Shown piece after piece: positions 7,929 through 16,907 of a stretch of DNA of 43,877 nt. The notes beneath the pieces were generated by a model. The model did not search any database. It was not told the origin of the DNA and was given only the letters and a program-made list of their open reading frames with translations. The DNA is from Candidatus Saccharimonadota bacterium (GTDB lineage: Bacteria > Patescibacteriota > Saccharimonadia > Saccharimonadales > Saccharimonadaceae): NCBI GenBank assembly GCA_017431945.1, contig JAFRJZ010000008.1:1-43877 (forward strand). The letters run 5' to 3'. How positions within the stretch are numbered: the first letter of the stretch is position 1; every line of letters starts with the position of its first letter. The position numbers and the translations under genes are program-made.

Positions 7929-9689
7929 TTACCAGGCGCCACCGCCAGAGCCACCGGAACCGCCGCCCGAGAAACCGCCACCAGAGCTGGAACTGCTGGG
8001 GTTAGATACCATGCTACTATTAGCAGAAGACATAGTGGAGTGCATAAAGGAACTGAACATAATCATATCAAAAGCATCGGGGCCATCGTACCAAGAAGGT
8101 GGCTCCATAGAGATACTTTCGAATTTTTTAATCCATTTATCGGAAACACCGAGGACGTAAGCGAAGGGGAGAATGTCATAGAAAAACTTGGGGTTTTCTT
8201 CTACCATGGTCTCAATACGGTCTTTTTCGACGGTTTCAAGGAAATCTTTGAGGCCACGGAGTTTACCTAACATCTCGGTACCGTATTTGGTGCGCTTGGG
8301 GAGGATATGTTTAAAGATGATCATGCCAATGATACAAGCAACGCCGTAGAGGACGCCAAAGAGGCAGATTTGATCATAAATGAGAGTGTAGAAATAGTCG
8401 CTGATGAAATTATTGAGCGAACCGTAGAGAGCGGGTGGAAGGGTAATGATAATGGTGAAAGTGGCGAGAATCAAAAGGGTGATATAGATGGATTTGCTGG
8501 ATGCCGATTTTTCAAAAATTTTGTCTCTATTAGCTTTGGAATTGGTGTCGGCAAGGATGTTGTTGACGGTGGTGTAGAAATGATTTTCGAGATCTTTGGG
8601 GGTGACTTCGAGAGGAGCTTTCTCGCTTTTGCTGAGGGCGAAGAGGCCATCGAGAAAAGTGCGCTCGTTTTTATTATCGCCATTGTAATCTTTGAGCTTG
8701 GTGATTTTGAAGGATTTTTTGATACCGCCAAAGGCGGTCTTGGTTTCGGTTTCGGAGATTTTAAGGTAACCTTGATTAGCGAGGTAAATGAGTAGAGAAG
8801 TGACATCGCTAGAAATAGCGTGGCCTTTGTAAAGAAAACCGGCGTCGAGGCTATTAAGGCCTTTGGGTGGTTTGTATTCGACAACAGCAGCAACATAATC
8901 ATCACGGCCGAATTTAAACCAGAGATAGAAGCAGATGCCAACAAAGATAGTAGGGATGACGAAGAAAAGAGTATAAACTAAAGGATTATCACTAGGAGAT
9001 GGCGTGACAAAATAACCTTCGGGGAGTTCCATACGAACAGTGATGGCCTCATAAGGCTTGAGGGTGCCATTATAGGAGCCAGAAATGGTATTACCATCCA
9101 CAGAATAAGAGATGTTGTTGAGGGTAGAGCCGGTAGGCCCAGAGGTGAAACCGAGCGTGCTGGCGTCGAATTCTGCTGGCATAGTGATTTTGAAAGTGAC
9201 ATGGTCGGTAGAAGTTTCCCAGTTGTTGCTGATAATATTGAAATAGAGTTCGTCTTTGCCGTTGAGGGGGTCGCGACCGATGTTATAGTTATATTTGACA
9301 GTATAAGTGTGCTCACCGGTGACGGTATAGTCAGGGGAGCCGATTTTGATGATATAATTATTGTTTTCAGTGTCGGTAGTGTAATTTTCACTAGCGGAAA
9401 CATTAGTAACGCGAGCGTGATTGGTGGACTTAGTGCCATCGGCGCGGGGAAGGGTGTTAAAGAGGGGCAAAGTCACATAAATACCATGGCGGGGAGTGGT
9501 AAAGTCGGCGGTGATAGTTTCAGTGATGTCAAAAGAATTATTTTGATTAACCGTGATATCAACATCGTGGGAACTAAAGGTGTAGCCGGTGACATTGGTG
9601 ATTGCAGAGGCGGGAGAAAATTGAAAAAGGGAGAATAGAGAGATGAAGGTGAGGAGGGGAATAAGCTTATGGATACCGATTAATCTCAT
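7929..9689 (-). CDS. DUF2207-family membrane protein
   Basis: 586 aa. A signal peptide (about 1-29, ending SPASA) leads into an extracytoplasmic beta-rich DUF2207 domain (about 35-225). Then come a transmembrane helix (about 237-257), a cytoplasmic region (about 265-390), two more helices (about 400-445) and a last cytoplasmic segment. The C-terminus is a Ser/Gly tail ending GGSGGGAW, a hallmark of this YciQ-like family. Function is not established; an envelope-associated role is likely. TATAAT on the minus strand lies 6 nt before the ATG, so the mRNA is probably leaderless. It ends 16 nt after tRNA-Thr on the opposite strand. Confidence 0.85.
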   Translation of the reverse strand: MRLIGIHKLIPLLTFISLFSLFQFSPASAITNVTGYTFSSHDVDITVNQNNSFDITETITADFTTPRHGIYVTLPLFNTLPRADGTKSTNHARVTNVSASENYTTDTENNNYIIKIGSPDYTVTGEHTYTVKYNYNIGRDPLNGKDELYFNIISNNWETSTDHVTFKITMPAEFDASTLGFTSGPTGSTLNNISYSVDGNTISGSYNGTLKPYEAITVRMELPEGYFVTPSPSDNPLVYTLFFVIPTIFVGICFYLWFKFGRDDYVAAVVEYKPPKGLNSLDAGFLYKGHAISSDVTSLLIYLANQGYLKISETETKTAFGGIKKSFKITKLKDYNGDNKNERTFLDGLFALSKSEKAPLEVTPKDLENHFYTTVNNILADTNSKANRDKIFEKSASSKSIYITLLILATFTIIITLPPALYGSLNNFISDYFYTLIYDQICLFGVLYGVACIIGMIIFKHILPKRTKYGTEMLGKLRGLKDFLETVEKDRIETMVEENPKFFYDILPFAYVLGVSDKWIKKFESISMEPPSWYDGPDAFDMIMFSSFMHSTMSSANSSMVSNPSSSSSGGGFSGGGSGGSGGGAW

Positions 9690-9712
9690 AAGTTTATTAT
9701 AGCATGAAAGTA

Positions 9713-10252
9713 TTATTCGGCGCTGGTGGAAGAATCTGGGACATTGCAGTCAAAAACAGTAATGCCATCGATTATAGACATGCCGTCGTAATAGAGGGTA
9801 TGGTTGACGTCGCCGTTGAGGATGATGACACGGTCGTCATTAGTGATGGAATAGGTGCCAGAGCCAGATGGAGAGGTGTATTTATTGTCGGTAGTAAAGG
9901 TGTAATCGGAATTGTTGCTAGTACAAACAAGGTTAAAAGCGGTAAGATTTTTATCGTTGTTGTAGGTGAAGTTAGGATCGTCATAAATAGTGCTGGCACT
10001 ATCGGATGAATCGGCGCCTTCATCGTTTTCAGATGCGTCGGGGATATAGTTGGTGAGAAAAATTATGAGAGCAATAGTTTGAAGAAGGATAATAAATGAG
10101 AGCCCGGCGATGATAAGCCAAGGGATTCGGGATGGCGTAGGGTCTGTAGGGGTGTTTTTGGTAGTGTTGACAGTAGGGGTGATGGTTGGCTGAGTAGTAG
10201 TGGCTTGTTGAATATTTTTAGTAAATTGTTGTTCAAAACTGTTATTATCCAT
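9713..10252 (-). CDS. One-TM protein, paralogue of the 11577 gene
   Basis: 179 aa, family not recognised. It opens MDNNSFEQQF, has a Thr/Pro-rich cytoplasmic segment, one transmembrane helix (about 45-68), an acidic linker, and an extracytoplasmic domain with the motif FTTDNKYTSPSGSGTYSI, two cysteines (near 109 and 169) and a closing Ser/Thr tail. The protein at 11577-12128 has the same length and order of parts (FTTDNKYTSPSG, HTLYYD, an I-DG-F/TF-C end), so the two are duplicates on either side of the 10287 gene. A TATAAT lies 6 nt before the ATG. It is probably exported and membrane-anchored with a beta-rich outer domain. Confidence 0.7.
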   Translation of the reverse strand: MDNNSFEQQFTKNIQQATTTQPTITPTVNTTKNTPTDPTPSRIPWLIIAGLSFIILLQTIALIIFLTNYIPDASENDEGADSSDSASTIYDDPNFTYNNDKNLTAFNLVCTSNNSDYTFTTDNKYTSPSGSGTYSITNDDRVIILNGDVNHTLYYDGMSIIDGITVFDCNVPDSSTSAE

Positions 10253-10286
10253 AAGTTAATTATAGCATAAAAATTATATTCAGTGA

Positions 10287-11552
10287 CTATTCGGTAGAAT
10301 TATCTTCAGATTCGTCGGCTGAAGAATCTTCGGATTCGGATGGAGTAGCGGTGGCATCGGTCGCGGTGTTGGTGGTGGTAGCAGGCTTGCAGATTTCGCC
10401 GGTGTTGAGGATGCCGCCCGGGAGGAGCCACTGCAAAATACTCCACATAGCAGTATATATAAAGAGGCCAATAATAATGTCGAGAATGCGCTTTTTGGCT
10501 TTAATGACTTTTTCGGGGCTGTCTTTGGCAGTCATATAAGTGATGGCAGAAAGAAGCATGCCAATAGTAGCAGCAATAATAACGCCAGAAGTGAGGACAG
10601 TGAGGATGATATTGAGAATCATCCAGATACCACAACCTTCGCCGTCATCCTGGAGGGAGCCAAAGAAGGTGGTATCAACAATACCTTGATTAGCAGAGGT
10701 ACGGGTGGCGATGTCACTGATGGGATTAGATGGCTCGCGGTTGATGTAAGGGTTTTTGCCACGATTACCACCGTCATTATTATCGGAACCACTGGAACTA
10801 GTGCTACCAAAGTAGTTTTTGAATACGGATTTATCAACTCTGTAGAAGTGAACTTTTCCACTACCATCGGTACTTATAGTAAACCAGACTTGGCCAGTGT
10901 CACCATCGACCATGACGTCTTCGATTTCACCAGAATATTTGGGGATCTTAAAATATTTGACACCTTTCTTGTTTTTAAAGAGTTGAATTTCGTTTGGTTT
11001 AATGCTGCCATTGTCGCCGTAACCTCTTAAATAGTAATCAGAGTATTTAGTCCAGCCTTGCATTGTACTTCCTCGCGAATGGCCATGGCTATCGCCTAAC
11101 CATTTATAACTATAAACAGCTGATACGCCGCCACATTTTTTGCTGGTTGATCCAATACTTTTGTTGTTATCGCTAAGTTTGGCACACCACATTCTTTGTG
11201 GGTCGGCATTGAGGATTTGAATATTATCAGATCCCCATTTGTTATAGAGTGCGGCGGCGTGCTCGAAATGACCAGAGGCGATTTTGGTAGGAGTTTTGCA
11301 ACCACTGCGTTTGCATTTATAGATAGAAGTAACACCGCTATTGCTTGGCCAGTCGCTCCAAACATAATATTCTTTAGTAAGAGTAGCTCCTTGGCTGGTG
11401 CGATTATGAATCTTAAAAGATTTAACTTTGGTTATTTTGCTTGATGGAATTGTAGTAGTAGAAACGGCATAGGTTGGTTGGGGGGTAGCTGTCAAGAGAG
11501 AACAAAAAAGAACGCCCAGAGCAAAGATACTAAAAAGCTTGAGTTTACTCAT
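10287..11552 (-). CDS. Secreted protein with C-terminal two-TM TrbC/VirB2-like module
   Basis: 421 aa. A signal peptide (about 1-29, ending PTYA) is followed by an unrecognised extracytoplasmic domain (about 35-240) rich in Tyr, Gly and paired cysteines, then a Ser/Gly/Asn linker. The C-terminal module (about 305-390) has a GCGIW start, a helix IIAATIGMLLSAITYMT, a basic turn AKKRILDI, a second helix, and the ending QWLLPGGILNTGEICK, then an acidic Ser/Thr tail. The same module occurs in the SGNH proteins at 14199 and 21024. Its layout resembles small T4SS pilin-like proteins, but that link is inference. A TATAAT lies 6 nt before the ATG. It is flanked by the duplicated one-TM genes. Confidence 0.65.
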   Translation of the reverse strand: MSKLKLFSIFALGVLFCSLLTATPQPTYAVSTTTIPSSKITKVKSFKIHNRTSQGATLTKEYYVWSDWPSNSGVTSIYKCKRSGCKTPTKIASGHFEHAAALYNKWGSDNIQILNADPQRMWCAKLSDNNKSIGSTSKKCGGVSAVYSYKWLGDSHGHSRGSTMQGWTKYSDYYLRGYGDNGSIKPNEIQLFKNKKGVKYFKIPKYSGEIEDVMVDGDTGQVWFTISTDGSGKVHFYRVDKSVFKNYFGSTSSSGSDNNDGGNRGKNPYINREPSNPISDIATRTSANQGIVDTTFFGSLQDDGEGCGIWMILNIILTVLTSGVIIAATIGMLLSAITYMTAKDSPEKVIKAKKRILDIIIGLFIYTAMWSILQWLLPGGILNTGEICKPATTTNTATDATATPSESEDSSADESEDNSTE

Positions 11553-11576
11553 GGTTTTATTATAGCATAAATTGAA

Positions 11577-12128
11577 TTATTCGGTATTTGTGGTATTGGG
11601 CGCTTCGCAATAATAAAAAGTGGCGCCATCGATTACGGCGATGCTACTATCGTAATAAAGGGTGTGTTCGGTGTTGCCATCAAGGCTGATGATATTATTG
11701 TTGATGACTGAATAGGTGCCGGAGCTACCAGATGGAGAAGTATATTTATTGTCGGTAGTGAAGACGAAGCTGGCATCGTTGTTGGTACAGGTAAGCTCAA
11801 AGGCGACGAGATTCTCGTCGCTGTCGTAGACGAAGCCAGGTTCGTCGATAGTGACGATAGTTTCATCGGTATCGTCTTCTTCGCTGGATATTTTTGACGT
11901 AGAATTGAAAAGAGTAATAATAAGAATGATAGTTTGGGCGATAACGATGAGAGAAAGACCAGCAATAATAATCCAGGGGAGTTTAGATACCGGAGTGTTT
12001 GGTGGAGTGTCGTTAGCGGTGCCAGTAGGAGTGGGGGAATTGATAACTGATTGAGTATTAGGGGTAGTATTAGCGACGGACTGCTGAACATTTTTAGCAA
12101 ATTGTTGTTCAAAATTATTATTATCCAT
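11577..12128 (-). CDS. One-TM protein, paralogue of the 9713 gene
   Basis: 183 aa, same architecture as its paralogue: MDNNNFEQQF opening, Thr/Pro/Asn-rich segment, one transmembrane helix (about 50-72), acidic linker, and an outer domain with FTTDNKYTSPSGSSGTYSV and HTLYYD. Homology extends over the whole length, with most divergence in the linkers. TATACT lies 6 nt before the ATG. Function unknown. Conservation of the outer domain and loss of linker similarity suggest selection on the folded part. Confidence 0.7.
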   Translation of the reverse strand: MDNNNFEQQFAKNVQQSVANTTPNTQSVINSPTPTGTANDTPPNTPVSKLPWIIIAGLSLIVIAQTIILIITLFNSTSKISSEEDDTDETIVTIDEPGFVYDSDENLVAFELTCTNNDASFVFTTDNKYTSPSGSSGTYSVINNNIISLDGNTEHTLYYDSSIAVIDGATFYYCEAPNTTNTE

Positions 12129-12149
12129 ATGCTTAGTATAACATTTTTA

Positions 12150-13772
12150 TTAGTTTTTGACTATTTTGCGGGTGACATCAAAGTTTTCCATGTATTTACC
12201 TAAGAACAGTCGGGTTTGCGAATAAAAGGCCGCTGCGCTTTGGTACAGAATCGCCACAAAGGGCATTAATACCCATTGTAATACCATTAAGGCAGAGCGA
12301 CCTTTCTTGTAACGCTCGGGGCGTTTGGGGAGCATTTTCATAGAGGTTAAAATTGTGACGAGAAGCCCAATCATCGCTACTGTTTGAATAATCCCTACTA
12401 CTGATGGTAAATTATAAGCTACCGCTGAGCGGGCGCCGAGATTCATTAGCATTGGTACCCAACCACCGAATGCGACCACTGGCGCCATTACTGCTAGCAT
12501 CACATGGCCATCTAGTAGGCGCACAAATTTAGTAAACAGAGGCCAAAATGGCATATTGCGATCTTTGCTGAACAATCTCACGCCGACATAAGCTACATCG
12601 CTGGCACCGTAATCCCAACGCCTGAGTTGGATAAATTGAGCTTTTAAAGCCTCCCATAGAGTGTCGCCGATTACTACATCTTGATAAATCGGTACCCTGA
12701 TGGGTAGTACTTCGTAATCACCGTCAAAATAGAATAAACTGCGCCAAAATTGATGTCCGTCTTCTACGATGGTACGCTTACTCCAAAAGTTCATGCCCTT
12801 AAGAGCAGCAAGGGGCTGAGAGTGCGAGGCAAAGTTGCGGATGGCGTGTGGACGCATAGTGGTGATAATATTGAAAAATGAATTGGAAACCCCCACTACA
12901 CGCATAGGCGCAGGGGCATCCCAGATATTGTTCATAAATAGCGATACTGGCTGGAAGCTCATGTGCTGACGGTTATTATTGACTACAAATTCATAGGCTA
13001 CATAGTCTAAATACGGTTTGCTGAGTCGGTTGTCGCTATCAAGCGAAGTGACGATGACATTTGCGAGAGGGATGTTTTTCTTCTCAACATATTTAGCTAG
13101 GGCTTCGCCAGCGCAGGTTAGGTTTGGCCCTTTACCCTTAATTTCGCCCTTGATGCCATCAGGGTGCTTAACTAGTAAAAATTCATAGAAAGTATCTTTA
13201 AACTGGTCTTTGAGTTTTTGGGCGGTTTGTTCAATTTCGGCGCCACCACGCTCTTCGTAGCCGAGTACAAAAATTATTCGTTGATTATCAAAAGTGGTAT
13301 CAGCTACGGCTTGGATTGAAAGCGCTAAGGTTTCAATACCTTCGTTGTAGGCTACCATAACTATTGCGTGGTAGATTTTCTTGGGGTCGGGATGGTTACC
13401 TTTATCGGCGACTGAGAGTAGTTTTAGGTTTTGGACATGTTGATCAAAATCGTAAGCCTCAGACTTGGTATTATATAATTTTTCGTAAGCATCATGTGGA
13501 TGCGCTAAATCGTCTAGTCGCTTAGCCCAATTTACGCGCTGAGCTTTTTTGACGATTTTATACCCCTGTAGGGTGCGGTAGGCGGTACCGACGGCCTTAA
13601 CCAGAGTAGAAGCGATAATTAGTAGTAGATAAATTGCTCCGAGCAGGGGATTAATAATAGATAAAATGAATAGTAAAATTACTAGTGAATAACTAAGCAT
13701 TGCGGGGAGCATTTCAAAAAAACGGTATTTTTTGGTGCGCTTGCCCTGTGGAATCTCGATGTCTTTGCTCAT
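12150..13772 (-). CDS. Membrane-bound family 2 glycosyltransferase
   Basis: 540 aa. Two N-terminal hydrophobic helices (about 22-60) precede a GT-A fold catalytic domain. It begins at HAIVMVAYNEG (about 135), carries a DxD-type SLDSDN (about 244-249) for metal and nucleotide-sugar binding, an ED acceptor-site motif in IVEDGHQFW (about 334), and QLRRWDYG (about 384), the QxxRW-like signature of processive glycosyltransferases. C-terminal helices (about 410-510) complete a cellulose-synthase-like layout. The likely role is transfer of sugars to an envelope or extracellular polysaccharide; donor and acceptor cannot be deduced. The ATG directly follows the stop of the upstream 13773 gene (TAGATG), so the two are translationally coupled. 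Confidence 0.82.
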   Translation of the reverse strand: MSKDIEIPQGKRTKKYRFFEMLPAMLSYSLVILLFILSIINPLLGAIYLLLIIASTLVKAVGTAYRTLQGYKIVKKAQRVNWAKRLDDLAHPHDAYEKLYNTKSEAYDFDQHVQNLKLLSVADKGNHPDPKKIYHAIVMVAYNEGIETLALSIQAVADTTFDNQRIIFVLGYEERGGAEIEQTAQKLKDQFKDTFYEFLLVKHPDGIKGEIKGKGPNLTCAGEALAKYVEKKNIPLANVIVTSLDSDNRLSKPYLDYVAYEFVVNNNRQHMSFQPVSLFMNNIWDAPAPMRVVGVSNSFFNIITTMRPHAIRNFASHSQPLAALKGMNFWSKRTIVEDGHQFWRSLFYFDGDYEVLPIRVPIYQDVVIGDTLWEALKAQFIQLRRWDYGASDVAYVGVRLFSKDRNMPFWPLFTKFVRLLDGHVMLAVMAPVVAFGGWVPMLMNLGARSAVAYNLPSVVGIIQTVAMIGLLVTILTSMKMLPKRPERYKKGRSALMVLQWVLMPFVAILYQSAAAFYSQTRLFLGKYMENFDVTRKIVKN

Positions 13773-14135
13773 CTAGCCTTCTCCTAGAAGTCTAATCAGC
13801 ACCACAAATGTCCCAATCAGCAAGAATATACTGGCAACTACCAATACTTTTGCTAGACCATCTCCCTTTTTACGAAATATTTTTACTGCTAATAGATTAT
13901 GTAATACCCCCAAAACAATGGCGAGTATCGCAAAAGATAGCATATTTATCCAGCTACCGGTGCGGTAACCGCCAATATCTCCATAGCCGATATTGGTCAC
14001 CGAAACATTGGGATTTAGGGTTACTAGAGTGGTAACGAGTAGTCCCATACTACCAACAAAAAGTAATAACATTAGCCACATTAAATCGTGGTGTTTTTTG
14101 ATAATTTCTTTCAAATTTTCTTTGATTTCTTCCAT
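13773..14135 (-). CDS. Small three-TM protein coupled to the glycosyltransferase
   Basis: 120 aa, family not recognised. Hydrophobic segments lie at about 17-39, 64-84 and 96-116, separated by a loop with NIGYGDIGGYRTGSW and a basic cytoplasmic FRKKGDG turn. It is the first gene of a two-gene operon with the GT2 enzyme; TATAAT lies about 13 nt before its ATG, so a short leader is possible. It may be an accessory subunit of the glycosyltransferase or act on the same envelope polymer, inferred from context only. Confidence 0.65.
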   Translation of the reverse strand: MEEIKENLKEIIKKHHDLMWLMLLLFVGSMGLLVTTLVTLNPNVSVTNIGYGDIGGYRTGSWINMLSFAILAIVLGVLHNLLAVKIFRKKGDGLAKVLVVASIFLLIGTFVVLIRLLGEG

Positions 14136-14198
14136 AACGGGTATTTAGATTATACCAGTTTTTGCGAATATCGACAATACTTGTGCTATACTAAAAAC

Positions 14199-15623
14199 AT
14201 GAAACAGCTTTTGTCTATCCCGGTCTTAGTGTTAGGAGTTTTGATTGGTGTTATGATGTGCGCCACAATAGTAACAACTAGTGATGTGATAGCAGTAGGA
14301 GAAGCAGAAGAGGCTGAAGAAGAAGGAGAAGAAGATGAGGGTAATACGGGAAAAACAGGAAAAAAAGATGGTTCGGATGTGAGTGATTAGGGCAAGAAGC
14401 TACAGGAGGAAAATGAGGAAACAACAGAGATAGAAACCAATTTAATGGGGACAATAGAAGAGAGTAAAGATAGTAATGATTGTGGAGTCTATACGACGAT
14501 TAATTTAATAATTATGTTTTTAACTTATGGTGTGGCGATCGCAGCGACAGTGGGGCTAGTAATTACGGCGATTATTTATATTACATCAGGTGATAATGCA
14601 AATCGGTTGGCGATGGCAAAGACGAGAGCGCTAGAAATAGTGGTAGGACTGGGTATCTATGCGGTAATGTGGAGTTTATCGCAATGGCTGATACCAGGCG
14701 GTATTATGAACGACGGAGAAATATGTAAACAGGTTGCATCTAATAGTGTCTCTGAGGATGATGAAGAAGACGAAGCTAAGGACGGCAAGGAGGAGATAGC
14801 AGAAGAGGAAGAAGTAGAAATTAGCGGAGTGACTGAAACTTCTAATGGCGGTAAGGGGAGTGGTGCTAAGGGGGCTAGTAACGATAGCGGAAAAGTTAGT
14901 TTGAAGGGAAAGAAGGTTTTAGTGGAAGGCGATAGTATACAAACTAAAGAGTTTGGACAATTTTTGACAGAGATGGCGAAGAGTTTGAAAGCGAAAAGTA
15001 TAACAAACAAGGCAGTTAGCGGATCGACTCTAGCATATAACAGAAACGGAAAAGTAGGAGAAAAAAGTGTGTATTATCGAATTATACATACGAAAGATGA
15101 AGAGTTGGCAAAATATGATTATATTATAATTTCGGCAGGAACTAATGATTGGTATAAATATTCAGGAGTGGATTCGGGATTTGGTCATGGTGAAAGGTCT
15201 AAAGATGTCGCGACTACGTATGGGGCTATAGTTGGCATAGAGACTAAATTAGAAGATGTAAATAAGAGATATAGAGAAAGATCAAATCCAATAAGAACGA
15301 TATATTTTTCACCAATTTATAGATATAATAATTCTGGTAGTAGGAGCCCGAGCAAGGAAGATAAAGCAGATTGTGACAAGATTGAAAATGAATATGGACA
15401 GACGCTATCTGATTATAGATTTGCGATACAGTTTGCGGTAAGTAACTATGCTTTACATGGATATTATATATCTGGTACAACTCTTTCAACAAAAAAGGAA
15501 GCGAGCTCAAAAAAGAACTTGAAAGATTGGTTGCACCCTACTAAAAGTTATGCAAAAACTTTAGCAAAAAGGGCCAAAAATAATTTGGGACGTTTGTCGT
15601 ACGAAAATGATATTATTAATTAA
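14199..15623 (+). pseudogene. Two-TM-module SGNH hydrolase, interrupted by an in-frame TAG
   Basis: The frame from ATG 14199 is continuous to 15623 except for one amber codon at 14388-14390 (codon 64). By comparison with the intact homologue at 21024 the parts before and after it belong together: signal segment MKQLLSIPVLVLGVLIG, acidic linker, [TAG], ETNLMGTIE, two-TM module (DCGVYTT to PGGIMNDGEICK), acidic/Gly linker, and SGNH domain with VLVEGDSIQ, IIISAGTNDW and DWLHPT. No usable start with an SD restores the second part; an internal ATG at 14445 would lack the signal segment. TATACT lies 6 nt before ATG 14199. It may be a fresh pseudogene, a sequencing error, or an amber read-through site. 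Confidence 0.7.
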
Positions 15624-15681
15624 TTTGCCGTACTAAAAATAGTGATGTAAGATTGTAGGAATATGTGGATAAAGACTAGGG

Positions 15682-16176
15682 TTATTTTTTGTTGGATTTT
15701 TTGAGTTCGGTGGCGATTTCGCGGAGGAGAACGAGTTCTTCTTTTTCGCGTTCTTCTTCGACTTCTTCTTTCTTCTTAACGACGGCATTTTTAGTGCGGT
15801 TGATGAAGCGAATTAGGACGAAGATAGCAAAGGCAATGATGAGAAAGTTGATGATGGCTTGAAGGAAATTACCGTAGGCGAGAGTGACATAAGTACCTTC
15901 CTGAGTGATGTTGGGTACATTGATTGAGAGGGTAGAAAAATCAATACCACCGAGGATGATGCCGAGTAGAGGCATTAGAATATCATTGACCAGAGAGTTG
16001 ACGATAGAGGTGAAGGCACCACCTACGACGATACCTACGGCGAGGTCAATCACGCTACCGCGATTAATAAACTCTTTGAACTCGTCGAGAAATTTACGGC
16101 GGGCTTGGTGGTCTTTTTTGATGCGTTCTTTGATTTTTTGCTTATCTAGATTGGGTTTGATAGTAGATTTACTCAT
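15682..16176 (-). CDS. mscL: Large-conductance mechanosensitive channel MscL
   Basis: Homopentameric tension-gated channel that releases solutes on osmotic downshock. 164 aa from the chosen start (MSKSTIKPN). An unusually long basic N-terminus (about 30 aa) precedes the family motif FKEFINRGSVIDLAVGIVVGGAFTSIVNSLVNDILMP in TM1 (first part FKEFINRGSVIDLAVG). TM2 is about 102-122 and ends FAIFVLIRFINR. The cytoplasmic C-terminal helix is extended and highly charged. The start at 16176 is chosen because TATAAT lies 9 nt upstream; a longer frame to 16218 would place the -10 box inside the coding region. Confidence 0.92.
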   Translation of the reverse strand: MSKSTIKPNLDKQKIKERIKKDHQARRKFLDEFKEFINRGSVIDLAVGIVVGGAFTSIVNSLVNDILMPLLGIILGGIDFSTLSINVPNITQEGTYVTLAYGNFLQAIINFLIIAFAIFVLIRFINRTKNAVVKKKEEVEEEREKEELVLLREIATELKKSNKK

Positions 16177-16236
16177 AATACCAATATTATAATCCTTATT
16201 GGTGAAATATACAACCAAAAGCGAAAAGAGGATGGA

Positions 16237-16866
16237 CTAATAAGAGTTATCGTAATTGTCATAAGTTTCAAGGATAGAAGTGAAATTAGCGATGGATTGA
16301 TTGAGAATGTTGGCGAGACCTTCGCTACTGGTACGGTCGAGGATGTTTTCTTCAAGGGCAATGATGAGGTTAATCTCGGTGGACATAGAGTTGACATAAG
16401 TGCGATCGTAAAGGCCGTTGAGGCGAGCTTCTTCAAGTTCGGCCTGGAGGGCTTCAATGTAGGCGGTTTCTTCTTTTTGGATATTAGCGGGGATATTTTT
16501 GGTATTAAACTTGTAAGCTTCAGTGAGGTAATCGGTGAGCTTGGTGTCAGTATCTTTAATAATGCCAATAAGAGCAGTATTGTAAGAACGTAAATCGGTA
16601 TCCTTGAGATATTCGTTGCTTTCTTCATCTAGCATAGTGGCGAGGTTAGTGAGACGGAGCTCGAGCTGTTCGGCGAGTTCGCGACCTTTATTGCTAGCAC
16701 TACTGATGATATTGCCAACGACAATAAGGAGGATAATCAAAATGACGCCGGCGCCGATAATACGAAAAAGCTTGGACGAGAGGATATTTTTGAGGTCAAA
16801 TTTGGAAGCCTGACCGCTAGGAGCAGTGGAGGCGGAAATTTGGTCTAGATATTCTTGTCCATCCAT
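16237..16866 (-). CDS. One-TM coiled-coil-like protein of unknown function
   Basis: 209 aa from MDGQEYLDQ. A short Ser/Ala-rich cytoplasmic N-terminus is followed by one transmembrane helix (about 33-55) and a helical, acidic extracytoplasmic region (about 60-200) rich in Glu, Leu, Asn and Tyr, with probable coiled-coil stretches. I do not recognise the family. The start at 16866 is preferred over an ATG at 16872 because TATAAT (minus strand, 16874-16879) then sits 7 nt upstream, matching the local leaderless pattern. It diverges from dnaG across only 41 bp. Confidence 0.65.
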   Translation of the reverse strand: MDGQEYLDQISASTAPSGQASKFDLKNILSSKLFRIIGAGVILIILLIVVGNIISSASNKGRELAEQLELRLTNLATMLDEESNEYLKDTDLRSYNTALIGIIKDTDTKLTDYLTEAYKFNTKNIPANIQKEETAYIEALQAELEEARLNGLYDRTYVNSMSTEINLIIALEENILDRTSSEGLANILNQSIANFTSILETYDNYDNSY

Positions 16867-16873
16867 AAGCATT

Positions 16874-16901
16874 ATTATAGCACAAATTGGTGTGATATAC
16901 T
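16874..16901. promoter_or_regulatory. Back-to-back promoters of the 16237 gene and dnaG
   Basis: TATAAT on the minus strand (16874-16879) and TATACT on the plus strand (16896-16901) lie within the 41 bp between two divergent start codons, each 6-7 nt from its ATG. Each promoter's -35 region must overlap the other's -10 box or start codon, so the two should compete. Confidence 0.6.
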
Positions 16902-16907
16902 AGAATT

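Noticed and set aside
8307-8795. Plus-strand frame of 162 codons inside the DUF2207 gene
   Set aside because: It is antisense to an intact conserved gene and has no start signals; Gly/Phe/Asp-rich shadow coding.
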